64,000 bases of DNA from a bacterium (GCA_030824575.1 JAVBXL010000205.1:52350-116349), one strand, 5' to 3'. Shown: positions 33,035 through 41,872, counted from the stretch's first letter. Made by a program: numbers and translations. Notes: generated by a model not told the origin, from the letters alone.

Positions 33035-33870
33035 AATCGGCCATCCTTCCAGCGCTCGTCGGCATTCTCACCGCCGCGCCGGCACTAGCCCAGCCTGAAA
33101 CAACGGCGGGATCGATCCGTCATGTCGCGACCGCCAACCGCGAAGCGACGTTCCGGCCGGCGCCGTCCGGGTTCATCGGCGGCGCGCAGGTCTATCCCTG
33201 GAGCGAGGGTACGATCTATATCGCCTACACGGCGCCCGGACTGGTGACCGACATCGTCCTCCAGTCCGGTGAATCGCTGATCGCGGTGGCGAGCGGGGAT
33301 ACCGCGCGTTGGGTGATCGGCGACACTACCAGCGGCTCCGGCGAGACGAAGCAAACGCATTTGCTCGTGAAGCCCTTCTCGGGCGGTCTCGTCACCAATC
33401 TTGTCGTTACGACAGACCGTCGCACCTATCATGTCCGGCTGGTCAGCACTTCGGCGACCGCGCTGTCGTCGATGCGCTGGACCTATCCGCAGGATGAGTT
33501 GCTGGCGCTCCGACGCAAGGCGGAAGGCGAGCGAGCCGCCGCGCCAGTCGCTACGGGACTGTCGGTCGAGACGCTTCACTTCAACTACGCGATCAGCGGC
33601 GACAAGCCTGTATGGCGTCCGTTGCGCGCTTTCGACGACGGCCAGCGGACCTATGTGGAGTTCCCCGCATCGTTGGCGAGTAGCGAGGCACCGCCGCTGT
33701 TTCTCGTCGACCGCGAGGGCAAGGCTGAGCTGGTCAACTACCGGCTGAGCGGCCGCTTCTACATCGTCGACCGGATCTTCGACGCCGCGGAGCTTCGTCT
33801 CGGCCTGAAGAAGCAGCAGATTGTGCGCATCGACCGCACAGCGCCATCAGCCAAGCGGAGGGGCGCATGA
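33031..33870 (+). CDS. trbG: TrbG (VirB9-like) core-complex protein
   Basis: 279 aa from the ATG at 33031; the track begins it out of place. Signal peptide ends at APALAQP. VirB9/CagX features are VYPWSEGTIYIAYTAPGLVTDI, LVVTTDRRTYHVRLVS and the C-terminal FVEFPASLASSEAPPLFLVD-like stretch with NYRLSGRFYIVDRIFDAAEL. It lies between membranes and joins TrbI in the outer-membrane ring. It overlaps both trbF and trbI by ATGA. Confidence 0.94.
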   Translation: MKSAILPALVGILTAAPALAQPETTAGSIRHVATANREATFRPAPSGFIGGAQVYPWSEGTIYIAYTAPGLVTDIVLQSGESLIAVASGDTARWVIGDTTSGSGETKQTHLLVKPFSGGLVTNLVVTTDRRTYHVRLVSTSATALSSMRWTYPQDELLALRRKAEGERAAAPVATGLSVETLHFNYAISGDKPVWRPLRAFDDGQRTYVEFPASLASSEAPPLFLVDREGKAELVNYRLSGRFYIVDRIFDAAELRLGLKKQQIVRIDRTAPSAKRRGA

Positions 33871-35072
33871 CGGAGGCCGCTGCACCTGCGCCAGCCGCAT
33901 CGGGCTTGCCGCCCCAGTCCCCGCAGCCAAAGCTCGATCCAGAGACCTTGGCCATCCGTTCGCGCCCGGCGCGGGCGATCCGCTTCCGCAAGGGTGCGAT
34001 CATCGGCATCGCGGCGCTTGGATCAGTCAGCCTGATGGGAATCGCCTGGATGGCGCTTAAGCCGCAGGTGTTCCGACAGGTGGCCCAGGAAAGCGAGCTT
34101 TCGCAGCCGATGTCGAAGCCGGCGTCCGACGCGCTATCCGGCTTGCCGTCCAGCTACGGCAACGCGCCGAAGCTCGGGCCGCCGCTTCCCGGCGACCTCG
34201 GTCGGCCGATCCTGCGGGCGCAGCAACAGGCGGAGGGCGTCGCCCCACCCACGCGGGTCGATACCGCCGAGGCCGAACGCCAGCAACGCCTCGCCGACCT
34301 CAAGGCCGCGCGGGAATCGGGATTGATGACGCAGGTGCAATCCAGCCGTGCTGCTCCCGTTTCGCTAGAAGTCGATCCGGCCTCAGGCGTGTCAGGCGCA
34401 CTGCCAGCGCCAGCTGCCACCGGCACGCGCAAGGAGCAATTCGCTTCGGCACGCGAAAAGGACGGTGACCTCAACTCAGGCAGCTTGGTCTCGCCGCTCT
34501 CGCCGAACAGCCTGCTCGCGGGCAGCGTCATCGCAGCCAGCCTCATCACCGGGCTGAACTCCGACCTGCCCGGCATGGTCACGGCGCAGGTGACCCAGAA
34601 CGTCTTCGACACGGTGACGGGCAACATCCTGCTGGTGCCGCAGGGTGCACGGTTGATCGGCAAATACGATTCGGTCGTGGCGTTCGGCCAGCGTCGCGCG
34701 CTGGTCGTGTGGCAGCGCCTCATCCTGCCCGATGGCGGCTCGATCCGGCTCGACAACATGCCCGCGACCGATCCGGCAGGCTATTCGGGTCTCGCCGACA
34801 AGGTCGACTTTCACACTTGGGCGCTTCTGAAGGGCGTGGCTATCGCCACGTTGCTCGGCGTCGGCTCGGAATTGTCGATCTCGGGTGAAACCGATCTCGT
34901 TCAGGCCATCCGCGAGTCCGCCCAATCGAACACGGCACGGGCGGGCGACCAGGTCACGCAGCGTAACCTCGACATCCAGCCAACACTCACGATCCGGCCG
35001 GGCGCGCCGGTCCGAGTGCTCGTGACCCGCGATCTTGTCCTGGTGCCGTGGCGCGGCATAACGGGGAGTTGA
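33867..35072 (+). CDS. trbI: TrbI (VirB10-like) core-complex protein
   Basis: 401 aa. The N-terminus is Pro/Ala-rich, then a membrane helix (GAIIGIAALGSVSLMGIAWMAL), a flexible periplasmic linker and the VirB10 barrel domain: LLAGSVIAASLITGLNSDLPG, VPQGARLIGKYDSVVAFGQ, RLDNMPATDPAGYSGLADKVD, ending RVLVTRDLVLVPW. VirB10 proteins span both membranes and sense ATP use at the base. It is the last trb gene. Confidence 0.95.
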   Translation: MTEAAAPAPAASGLPPQSPQPKLDPETLAIRSRPARAIRFRKGAIIGIAALGSVSLMGIAWMALKPQVFRQVAQESELSQPMSKPASDALSGLPSSYGNAPKLGPPLPGDLGRPILRAQQQAEGVAPPTRVDTAEAERQQRLADLKAARESGLMTQVQSSRAAPVSLEVDPASGVSGALPAPAATGTRKEQFASAREKDGDLNSGSLVSPLSPNSLLAGSVIAASLITGLNSDLPGMVTAQVTQNVFDTVTGNILLVPQGARLIGKYDSVVAFGQRRALVVWQRLILPDGGSIRLDNMPATDPAGYSGLADKVDFHTWALLKGVAIATLLGVGSELSISGETDLVQAIRESAQSNTARAGDQVTQRNLDIQPTLTIRPGAPVRVLVTRDLVLVPWRGITGS

Positions 35073-35075
35073 CCA

Positions 35076-35306
35076 ATGGTTGATCTGAAACTCGCCAAGT
35101 TGCCGGATCGCACGCCGGTCAAGCTCGCCATCACCATCACGCCCGACTTGCAGAGCGCCCTCAACGATTACGCCGCGGTCTATGCGCAGGCCTATGGCCG
35201 CGAGGAGCCGGTCGCCGAACTGATCCCCGCGATGCTGGCGTCGTTCCTCGACAGCGACCGCAACTTCGCCAGGGCGCGCGACGACGCGCGCAGGGGGCGG
35301 ACATGA
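35076..35306 (+). CDS. DUF2274 protein
   Basis: 76 aa: LKLAKLPDRTPVKLAITITPDL and ALNDYAAVYAQAYG, then ELIPAMLASFLDSDRNFARAR, the standard DUF2274 layout. The family regularly follows trbI in conjugative operons of proteobacteria and looks like a ribbon-helix-helix relative. Function unproven. It overlaps the next gene by 4 bases. Confidence 0.9.
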   Translation: MVDLKLAKLPDRTPVKLAITITPDLQSALNDYAAVYAQAYGREEPVAELIPAMLASFLDSDRNFARARDDARRGRT

Positions 35307-35509
35307 TCGAGCGGGCCTGGGAGCAGAAGATCGAGCCGCTTACGGTGCGTATCTCGACGGCCGTCCGCATCACCGGTCTCAGCCGGTCGAGGATCTACGA
35401 GCTGATCCAATCCGGCGACATCGACACGGTGAAGGTCGGCCGCTGCACACTGGTTCAGTTCGAGAGCCTGAAGGCATTGACCCGCAGTCGAGCGGCGTCA
35501 GACGGCTGA
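35303..35509 (+). CDS. AlpA-like helix-turn-helix protein
   Basis: 68 aa. RISTAVRITGLSRSRIYELI followed by SGDIDTVKVGRCTLVQFESL is the excisionase/AlpA winged-helix pattern (helix-turn-helix then a beta wing). It is the last gene of the trb run (ATGA overlap with DUF2274) and is 2 kb from the integrase. It could be an excisionase or a transcription factor. The RdfS-like protein at 7534 is the stronger excisionase candidate by operon context. Confidence 0.82.
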   Translation: MIERAWEQKIEPLTVRISTAVRITGLSRSRIYELIQSGDIDTVKVGRCTLVQFESLKALTRSRAASDG

Positions 35510-35587
35510 GGTTGGCTACCGGCCATTCGCTTGAACCCGACAGCTTATTGCAACCTCCGCGGAAGTCGCCCCGAACTGGATGGCCGC

Positions 35588-36193
35588 CTACCGATCGATG
35601 CCATCGTGGGCGCGGGCGTAGAGTTCGGGACGCGTTCGGGCGAAGTGCAGGCGTGTCGCGCGAGCCTCGGCAAGACCCGGTGCGAACGCCTCCCACGCCG
35701 CCACCGCCGAGACGAGACTGCCTGATCGCTCGAGCAGCCGGTCGGCGAGCGCTACCACGACCAGGTTCGGCGTGACTTCGGGCCGGACCACCAGCAATCG
35801 TTCCAGCGCCTGCGCCTCATTTCCGGGACCAAGTCGGTCGGCGAGGATCGCCAGCGCTATCCCGGCAGAGCGTCCCACGCCGTGGAAGCAATGCACCAGC
35901 AGCGAGCGATCGATCCTAGCCCGCGCGAAGACGACTGCCCGCTCCACGTCTCCCAGCGTCGCCACGCGGATGCCGAGGCTGTCGGTGTCGACGTCCTCGA
36001 ACTGGAGCACGAGATGCGCCCTTCCGGGATCGGGCGCGAACCGTAGTCGCAGGTTTGGCCGGGCGCCCGGCTGCTCGATCGTGATCACCGCGTCGAACTT
36101 GCGCTTGTGGCGCTTCGCCTGCGGCAGGCTTCCGACGGACACGCCGCCGGGCTTGGGCAATGCTAGCGGGGCTGGTTTCGTATATCCCGACAT
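35588..36193 (-). CDS. Tyrosine phosphatase family protein
   Basis: 201 aa. The phosphatase P-loop HCFHGVGRS has Cys 102 and Arg 108 in the CX5R spacing, with a His before the Cys and a Ser after the Arg. An upstream Asp-containing loop (LQFEDVDTDS) could hold the general acid. No signal peptide is present. Small dual-specificity-type phosphatases of this kind occur as accessory genes on ICEs, where the target is unknown. It lies alone on the minus strand between the trb operon and the integrase gene. Confidence 0.85.
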   Translation of the reverse strand: MSGYTKPAPLALPKPGGVSVGSLPQAKRHKRKFDAVITIEQPGARPNLRLRFAPDPGRAHLVLQFEDVDTDSLGIRVATLGDVERAVVFARARIDRSLLVHCFHGVGRSAGIALAILADRLGPGNEAQALERLLVVRPEVTPNLVVVALADRLLERSGSLVSAVAAWEAFAPGLAEARATRLHFARTRPELYARAHDGIDR

Positions 36194-36298
36194 GTTTCGT
36201 GCTCACGGAATTGCAGTGAGACCGTTAGGACAATGCCTGCGTCATTTTGGGGAACGTGCCGGTGCCTGTCTGAACACCGGCACGCCCACGGCCGGCGA

Positions 36299-37525
36299 TC
36301 AGGCGCGCCGCGCCGCCGGAAAGGCTGGCCGTAGGATCTTCCCACCGCCGCGCAGCTGGTCGAGATAGTCCGACCAGCGCTGCATCATGACGACGCGCTC
36401 GTCCCAATATTCGCCGCGAGCATAGGCTCGCCGGACCTGGTTGGTGTCGACATGGGCGAGCTGGCGCTCGATCGCGTCGGGGTTCCATTCGCCCATCTCG
36501 TTGAGCAGCGTCGCGGCCATCGCCCGGAAGCCGTGCGCGGTCATCTGGTCGGTCGTGTAGCCGAGCTTGCGCAGGCCCTGGTTGACGGCATTCTCCGACA
36601 TCGCCTTGCGCGGCTTGCCGAGGCACGGGAACAGGTATTTCCACCAGTGCGTGTGCTCGTGAAGCTCCTTGAGCATCGCGATCACCTGCCGTGACAGCGG
36701 CACCCGGTGCGGCCGTCGCATCTTCATGCGCTCCGCAGGGATAAACCAGATCGCCTCGTCGAAATCGATATCGGTCCATTCGGCCTGCCTCAGCTCGCCG
36801 GGCCGAAGCAGCACATGGGGGGAGAGCCGCATTGCCATGACGGTGACCTTGTGGCCGCTGTAGCCGTCAATGGCCCGGAGCAAAGCGCCGACCTCGGACG
36901 GCCGCGTGATGGCCGCGAAATGCTTGACCTTCGGCACGGCGATAGCACCGCGAAGGTCGGCGGCAACATCCTTGTCGCACCGAACCGTCGCCACGCCATA
37001 GCGGAACACGCGGCTCAGGACGCTGCGCATGCGCCGTGCGCTCTCGTATGCGCCGGTCGCCTCGACCTTGCGAAGGACGGCGAGCGCCTCATGCGGTGTG
37101 ATCTGCGCGATCGGGATCGTGCCGATCAATGGATAGGCCTTGGCGAGAAGCCAGCGGATCTTGTCGACGGTCACCGGCGCGAGACCGTCCCGCTCGCATT
37201 TGACGAGCCATTCCTCGGCGACCGCCTCGAAGGTGTTGGCAGCAGCGTATTTGGCGGCGATCCGGGCGCGCTTTTTCTCCAGCGCCGGATCGATCCCCTC
37301 GGCAATCTTCTTCTTGGCCTCGTCGCGCCGCACACGCGCCTCCGCGAGGCTTACCGTTGGCCATCCACCGAGATGAAGCTTCTTCTGTTTGTCCAGAAAA
37401 CGGTAGTTGAAGCGCCACAGCTTCGAGCCGTTGGGCTGGATGACGAGATAGAGATTCTGAGAATCGGTAAGGTTCCAGGCCTTCGCTCTCGGCTTGGCGG
37501 CATTGATCTGGATGTAGGTCAGCAT
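36299..37525 (-). CDS. int: P4-type tyrosine integrase of the ICE
   Basis: 408 aa from the ATG at 37525 (MLTYIQINAAKPRAKAWNL). The N-terminal arm-binding DUF4102 domain has YLVIQPNGSKLWRFNYRF and KLHLGGWPTVSLAEAR. The catalytic domain shows the Arg in LRPGELRQAEW, HGFRAMAATLLNE and a C-terminal HVDTNQVRRAYARGEY stretch with the nucleophilic Tyr. It recombines the ICE with the 3' end of a tRNA gene. Its 5' end faces tRNA-Leu, 177 bp away, as usual for tRNA-targeting integrases. Confidence 0.95.
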   Translation of the reverse strand: MLTYIQINAAKPRAKAWNLTDSQNLYLVIQPNGSKLWRFNYRFLDKQKKLHLGGWPTVSLAEARVRRDEAKKKIAEGIDPALEKKRARIAAKYAAANTFEAVAEEWLVKCERDGLAPVTVDKIRWLLAKAYPLIGTIPIAQITPHEALAVLRKVEATGAYESARRMRSVLSRVFRYGVATVRCDKDVAADLRGAIAVPKVKHFAAITRPSEVGALLRAIDGYSGHKVTVMAMRLSPHVLLRPGELRQAEWTDIDFDEAIWFIPAERMKMRRPHRVPLSRQVIAMLKELHEHTHWWKYLFPCLGKPRKAMSENAVNQGLRKLGYTTDQMTAHGFRAMAATLLNEMGEWNPDAIERQLAHVDTNQVRRAYARGEYWDERVVMMQRWSDYLDQLRGGGKILRPAFPAARRA

Positions 37526-37702
37526 GGTCGTTTTCCCAGCAAGGCCGGGTCGATCCGAGGGCACCAAAAAGAGCAGCATTTTGTGGTCGCTGCTGGTGCC
37601 CTTAGCCGGATTTCGCCGGACGGTGTCTGGCGATTCTCGGCCTAAAAATGCTGTGAAACCAGCCGCTTACTGGATGCTGCTGGACGTCTCCAGAGCCAGT
37701 AT

Positions 37703-37725
37703 TGGTGCCCAGAAGAGGACTCGAA
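37703..37725. other. Probable ICE attachment site (att) at the tRNA 3' end
   Basis: P4-type integrases recombine within the 3' end of tRNA genes, so the core should lie in the T-arm/CCA end. No second copy of this end was found elsewhere in the window, so the far attachment site lies beyond base 1. Exact core boundaries cannot be fixed from one end. Confidence 0.6.
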
Positions 37726-37789
37726 CCTCCACGACCTTGCGATCGCCAGCACCTGAAGCTGGTGCGTCTACCAATTCCGCCATCTGGGC
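37703..37789 (-). tRNA. tRNA-Leu (anticodon CAG), ICE integration site
   Basis: Read on the minus strand: acceptor stem gcccaga/tctgggc, D-arm ggcggaattggtagac, anticodon stem ccagc/gctgg around loop ttCAGgt, a long variable arm, T-arm ggttcgagtcc and an encoded CCA at 37703-37705. The long variable arm and anticodon CAG identify Leu(CUG). The gene is intact, so the ICE has restored its 3' end. The chromosomal genes begin on the other side. Confidence 0.95.
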
Positions 37790-37911
37790 ACGGGGTAGGA
37801 GGGCGCCTCTAACCGGGTCCCCCAAAGCTGTCAACGCATTGTCTCCAATATTTTTCTCGCCATAGCAAAAAGCCGGTCTAAGGCGGCATCGTCATCGCAA
37901 GATCATGAAGG

Positions 37912-38688
37912 ATGCTGACCGTGAACGATATTCCTGCCGCCCCGCCCGCGCTGTTCGCCCGGCCCGACGGGCTGCGTCTGGCCTATCGGCAGCAGGCCGG
38001 CATCGGACCGACGATCGTCTTCCTGCCCGGTTACATGTCCGACATGGAGGGCGGCAAGGCGGTTGCGCTGGAGCGGTGGGCCGCAGAGCAGGGCCGCGCG
38101 ATGCTGCGGCTGGATTATGCCGGTTGCGGCGCCAGCGAGGGGCGGTTTGCGGACGGGACGCTCGCGAGTTGGCGCGACGATGTGCTGCTGCTGCTGGACG
38201 CGCTGGTCGAGGGGCCGGTGGTGCTGGTCGGATCATCCATGGGCGGCTGGCTGGCGCTGCTGGTGGCGCTGGCCCGGCCCGATCGGGTTGTGGGACTAGT
38301 CGGCATCGCCGCTGCGCCCGACTTTACCGAATGGGGCTTCACCGATGCGGACAAAGCGCTGCTGGCGACCGAGGGGCGGATCGAGGAGCCGTCGGCCTAT
38401 AGCGAAGCCCCCTATGTGACGACGCTGGCCTTCTGGCAGTCGGGACAGGCGTTGCGGCTGCTGGAGGGCGAAATCGCGATCGATTCTCCGGTGCGGCTAC
38501 TCCACGGCCAGCAGGACCGCGACGTGCCCTGGTATGTGGCGGTCAAAACGGCGGGACTGGTGCGTTCATCCGATGTGCAGACGCTGCTGATTAAGGACGG
38601 CGACCATCGTCTTTCCCGCGACGGCGACATCGCCCTGTTGATCCGCACCGTCGCCAGCCTGTTGGCCCAAACTGTGGACACACTCTAA
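37912..38688 (+). CDS. Alpha/beta hydrolase
   Basis: 258 aa. IVFLPGYMSDMEGGKA is the first strand and oxyanion loop; GSSMGGWLALL holds the nucleophilic Ser elbow; LLHGQQDRDVPWY gives the Asp and GDHRLS the His. There is no signal peptide. Substrate cannot be named: small-acyl esterase or peptidase of the YqiA/carboxylesterase type is likely. It is the first chromosomal gene beyond the ICE and its stop overlaps the next start (TAATG). Confidence 0.88.
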   Translation: MLTVNDIPAAPPALFARPDGLRLAYRQQAGIGPTIVFLPGYMSDMEGGKAVALERWAAEQGRAMLRLDYAGCGASEGRFADGTLASWRDDVLLLLDALVEGPVVLVGSSMGGWLALLVALARPDRVVGLVGIAAAPDFTEWGFTDADKALLATEGRIEEPSAYSEAPYVTTLAFWQSGQALRLLEGEIAIDSPVRLLHGQQDRDVPWYVAVKTAGLVRSSDVQTLLIKDGDHRLSRDGDIALLIRTVASLLAQTVDTL

Positions 38689-39557
38689 TGCATTTCCTCC
38701 TGCCACTCCTGCTCCAGGCCTATTCCCCCGAAACCGAGGCGGTGATGAATCGCAGCCGGAGGGAGAAACAGGAAGAGCGCGCCGCTGCGGCAGCGGCGGC
38801 GAATCCTGTTGCCCCGGCCCCGGCGCGCGAGGACGGCAAGGTGCCCATCCCCGCCAAATTTGCCGCGCCGTTTCAGGCATGCCTGGACCAGGCGATCGAA
38901 TCGCCCGATGCCGGGATCGCCTTCGCGCAGAAATGGCGGATCGAGGGGGGCAGCTTTTATGCGCGCCACTGTATGGGCTTTGCCTATGCGCGCGCCGAGC
39001 GCTGGACGCCCGCGATCGTCGCGTTCGAGCAGGCGGCCGAGGAGGCCGAGCGCAGCGGCGAGATGGTGGAAGCGGCGCGGCTATGGGCGCAGGCTGGCAA
39101 CGCCGCGATGGCCAGCGGCGACCTGCCCAAGGCGCGCGGTGATTTCGACGCGGCACTGGCGCGCGGATTGCCCGACGGGCTGGAAAAGGGCGAGGTCCAT
39201 CTGGACCGGGCGCGGGCACTGGTGGCGCTGAACGAGTCGGACGCGGCGCGCGATTCGCTGGACGTCGCGCTGGCGCAAGCGCCCAAAGACCCGCTGGGCT
39301 GGCTGTTGTCGGCGACGCTGGCGCGCCGGTCGGGCGAGATGAGCCTGGCGCAGGCGCATATTGCGCGGGCGGTGCAATTGTCGCCCGATGACGCCTCGGT
39401 GGCGCTGGAGGAGGGTAATATCGCCGTCCTGACCGATCACGAGGATATTGCGCGGGCGGCCTGGGCACGGGCGGTGAAGCTGGCCCCGGACAGCCCGTCC
39501 GGCAAGGCGGCGGCGGACAATCTGTCGCGGCTACCGATTGCCAAGGCGGCCAAGTAA
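38688..39557 (+). CDS. TPR-repeat protein
   Basis: 289 aa, Ala-rich. A signal-like start (MHFLLPLLLQAYS) is followed by repeat pairs: EMVEAARLWAQAGNAAMASGD, LPKARGDFDAALARGLPDG, KGEVHLDRARALVALNESD, ARDSLDVALAQAPKDPLG and EMSLAQAHIARAVQLSPDD, spaced about 34 residues as in tetratricopeptide repeats. Probably a periplasmic protein-interaction module. Co-translated with the hydrolase upstream. Confidence 0.85.
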   Translation: MHFLLPLLLQAYSPETEAVMNRSRREKQEERAAAAAAANPVAPAPAREDGKVPIPAKFAAPFQACLDQAIESPDAGIAFAQKWRIEGGSFYARHCMGFAYARAERWTPAIVAFEQAAEEAERSGEMVEAARLWAQAGNAAMASGDLPKARGDFDAALARGLPDGLEKGEVHLDRARALVALNESDAARDSLDVALAQAPKDPLGWLLSATLARRSGEMSLAQAHIARAVQLSPDDASVALEEGNIAVLTDHEDIARAAWARAVKLAPDSPSGKAAADNLSRLPIAKAAK

Positions 39558-39644
39558 AACGCCAGCAAGACTTTGTAACGGAACCGCTTTCGCCTTCGCC
39601 CCGTTCGCTCGTCCGTAGCGGGATTGCATGAAGGAGACAGCGAG

Positions 39645-39890
39645 TTGGAGAGTTATTGGAAGAAAAGCGCAGCCATCGGTCTGCTGCTGGTTGGCGCGAT
39701 GGCGACCACCGCCTGTTCGCGCGGCGCGACCCGAGGCGGCCTGATCGGCGGCGCGGGTGGCGCGGTCGTGGGCAGCGCCACCGGCCTTGGCACGGTTGAA
39801 GGTGCCGCGATCGGTGGCGCTGTCGGCGCAGTCATCGGCGACAAGGATGATCGCTGCTCACGTCGGGATCGCCGCCGGGGCCGGTGCTGA
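39645..39890 (+). CDS. Small glycine-zipper lipoprotein
   Basis: 81 aa from a TTG at 39645, 8 bases after AAGGAG; the track starts seven codons earlier at a second TTG without a site. A lipoprotein signal ends in TTAC, and the mature part GGLIGGAGGAVVGSATGLGTVEGAAIGGAVGAVIGD is a glycine-zipper that inserts in membranes (YMGG/17-kDa antigen type). It ends in a basic tail. Function is structural at best. Confidence 0.8.
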   Translation: MESYWKKSAAIGLLLVGAMATTACSRGATRGGLIGGAGGAVVGSATGLGTVEGAAIGGAVGAVIGDKDDRCSRRDRRRGRC

Positions 39891-39899
39891 GAAAGCCCC

Positions 39900-40607
39900 T
39901 TATTTGAGGTAGAAGTCGACGGTCGTGACGACGCGCACCTTCTTATAAGGCGTGTCGCTCGATCCGTCGCCGCCTTCGCCATCGCGGGCGTCGATCGAGA
40001 AATAACCCTGGGTGGCGCTCTTGATGCCCCCTACCCCGGACCCTGAATCCTTGGCGAATTGTTCGGCGGCGGCGCGCGCGTCGCGGGTGGCGGCGGCGAC
40101 CATGTCGGGCTTGACGTCATTCAGCTTGGTAAAGCTATATTTCATCCCCGACCCTTCCTGCAACGTCACGCCGCGGCGGACCAGGTCGAACTGCTGGGCG
40201 ACCGCCTTTTGCGCGCTGGCGACGTCAGTCGTGCGGAGCAGCATCCGCTGTGTGATGGTGATGTTGTTGACGCCATTGTTGAGATATTGGTTCACCCCCG
40301 CGCCGGTCGGGGTCAACTCGCCAGGCTTAAAGCCCAGGCCATTGAAATAGGCTTGCAATTCCTTGGTGTTATTGTCGATCTCCGCCCGCACGGTGGGCAG
40401 GTCGAAGCCGGTGGCCGAATAGCTGATCGACCAGGTGGCGAGGTCCGCCGTCACATCTTTTTCCGCCAGGCCGCGCACCGTGACCGATCGGTCCGCCGCC
40501 TTGGCGCGCTTGAGCCCATCACCCAGCAGATAACCGCCTGCAATCGTCCCGAAAGCCAGCAGCGCCGCGCCGCCCAGCAAAACCTTGTCCCGCATTTCCA
40601 ACGCCAT
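39900..40607 (-). CDS. SIMPL (DUF541) domain protein
   Basis: 235 aa. A membrane anchor (VLLGGAALLAFGTIAGGYLLG) precedes SVTVRGLAEKDVTADLATWSISYSATG, the SIMPL opening, and QAYFNGLGFKPGELTP with YFSIDARDGEGG near the end. The family is periplasmic and linked to oxidative or envelope stress in a few bacteria. It is a single minus-strand gene facing the glycine-zipper gene. Confidence 0.88.
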   Translation of the reverse strand: MALEMRDKVLLGGAALLAFGTIAGGYLLGDGLKRAKAADRSVTVRGLAEKDVTADLATWSISYSATGFDLPTVRAEIDNNTKELQAYFNGLGFKPGELTPTGAGVNQYLNNGVNNITITQRMLLRTTDVASAQKAVAQQFDLVRRGVTLQEGSGMKYSFTKLNDVKPDMVAAATRDARAAAEQFAKDSGSGVGGIKSATQGYFSIDARDGEGGDGSSDTPYKKVRVVTTVDFYLK

Positions 40608-40711
40608 TGTCCGCTTTCCTCTTCCGTCTGGTGATGCGCGACCTTATCTTGGGGCGGTATCTACGACTCCTGAGATGAACCGTTGCTTGATAGCGACGAA
40701 CGGAGAATATC

Positions 40712-41146
40712 TTGCCCAAATTTCTGCATAGCATGATCCGCGTCCGTGACGTCGACAAGACGATTACCTTTTTCGAACTGCTGGGCCTGAAGGAGGTCAA
40801 GCGCTTCGACAGCGAACAGGGCTGCTTCACCCTAGTCTATCTCGCCGCGCCGGGTGACGAGGATGCGCAGGTCGAACTGACCTATAATTGGCCGCCGGTC
40901 GATGGCAGCGCGGCCGAAACCTATGATGGCGGGCGTAATTTTGGCCATATCGCCTACCAGGTCGAGAATATCTATGACACCTGCCAGCGGCTGATGGACG
41001 CGGGCGTGACTATCAATCGGCCGCCGCGCGATGGCCATATGGCCTTCGTGCGCACGCCCGACGATATTTCGATCGAACTATTGCAGGACGGGCGGCTGGA
41101 GCCGGCCGAACCTTGGGCGTCGATGCCCAATATCGGGGTCTGGTAA
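40712..41146 (+). CDS. gloA: Lactoylglutathione lyase (glyoxalase I)
   Basis: 144 aa with a TTG start behind CGGAGA. The VOC fold shows LHSMIRVRDVDKTITFFE (metal His), VELTYNWP (metal Glu), FGHIAYQVENIYDTC (metal His) and a C-terminal DDISIELLQ (metal Glu). It isomerises the methylglyoxal-glutathione adduct. The gene is 3 bp before gloB, so both steps of methylglyoxal removal are made together. Confidence 0.93.
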   Translation: MPKFLHSMIRVRDVDKTITFFELLGLKEVKRFDSEQGCFTLVYLAAPGDEDAQVELTYNWPPVDGSAAETYDGGRNFGHIAYQVENIYDTCQRLMDAGVTINRPPRDGHMAFVRTPDDISIELLQDGRLEPAEPWASMPNIGVW

Positions 41147-41149
41147 GCC

Positions 41150-41872
41150 ATGCTGGAGATCGTCCGCATCCCCGTCCTAAACGACAATTATGTCTGGCTG
41201 CTGCATGACTCCGCCAGCGGCGAGACGGTCGCAGTCGATCCGGCGGTGGCGGAGCCGGTGCTGGAGGCCGCCGCCGCGCGCGGCTGGACCATTGGCCAGA
41301 TCTGGAACACCCATTGGCATGGCGACCATGTCGGCGGCAATGCGGCGATCAAGGCCGCCACAAGCTGCGTGATCACCGGCCCGGCGGCGGAGGCTGAGAA
41401 GATCGGGACGCTGGACCGGACGGTGGGCGAAGCCGACACCGTGCGGATCGGCCATCACGTCGCCACGGTGATGGCCGTGCCAGCACATACGGCGGGGCAT
41501 ATCGCCTATCATCTGGCCGACGATCAGATCCTGTTCGTGGGCGACACGCTGTTCGCTATGGGCTGCGGCCGGCTGTTCGAAGGCACGGCGGCGCAGATGT
41601 TCGCCAACATGGCGCGCTTCGCCACGCTGCCGGACGATACGATCGTCTATTGCGCGCATGAATATACCCTTTCCAACGGCCGTTTCGCGCTGGGTGTGGA
41701 GCCTGGCAATGCGGCGTTGGCGGCACGGGTCGCAACGGTCGAGGCTGCACGGGCGCGGGGCGAGGCCACAGTGCCGACCAGCATCGGGATCGAGCGGGAG
41801 ACGAACATCTTCATGCGCGCGCGCGATGCGACCCAACTGGCGGAACGTCGCGCGGCGAAGGACGCGGCCTGA
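41150..41872 (+). CDS. gloB: Hydroxyacylglutathione hydrolase (glyoxalase II)
   Basis: 240 aa metallo-beta-lactamase fold protein. Binuclear metal motif THWHGDHVGG, then AHTAGHIAYH, FVGDTLFAMGCGRLFEG and YCAHEYT, as in GloB; the C-terminal end GIERETNIFMRA binds glutathione. It releases lactate and glutathione from the GloA product. Directly follows gloA. Confidence 0.95.
   Translation: MLEIVRIPVLNDNYVWLLHDSASGETVAVDPAVAEPVLEAAAARGWTIGQIWNTHWHGDHVGGNAAIKAATSCVITGPAAEAEKIGTLDRTVGEADTVRIGHHVATVMAVPAHTAGHIAYHLADDQILFVGDTLFAMGCGRLFEGTAAQMFANMARFATLPDDTIVYCAHEYTLSNGRFALGVEPGNAALAARVATVEAARARGEATVPTSIGIERETNIFMRARDATQLAERRAAKDAA

Noticed and set aside
1-37702. The other ICE end within the window
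   Set aside because: Short matches such as cgcccagaag near 3354 and 9957 are only 8-9 bases and lie inside coding genes; no real copy of the tRNA 3' end was found.
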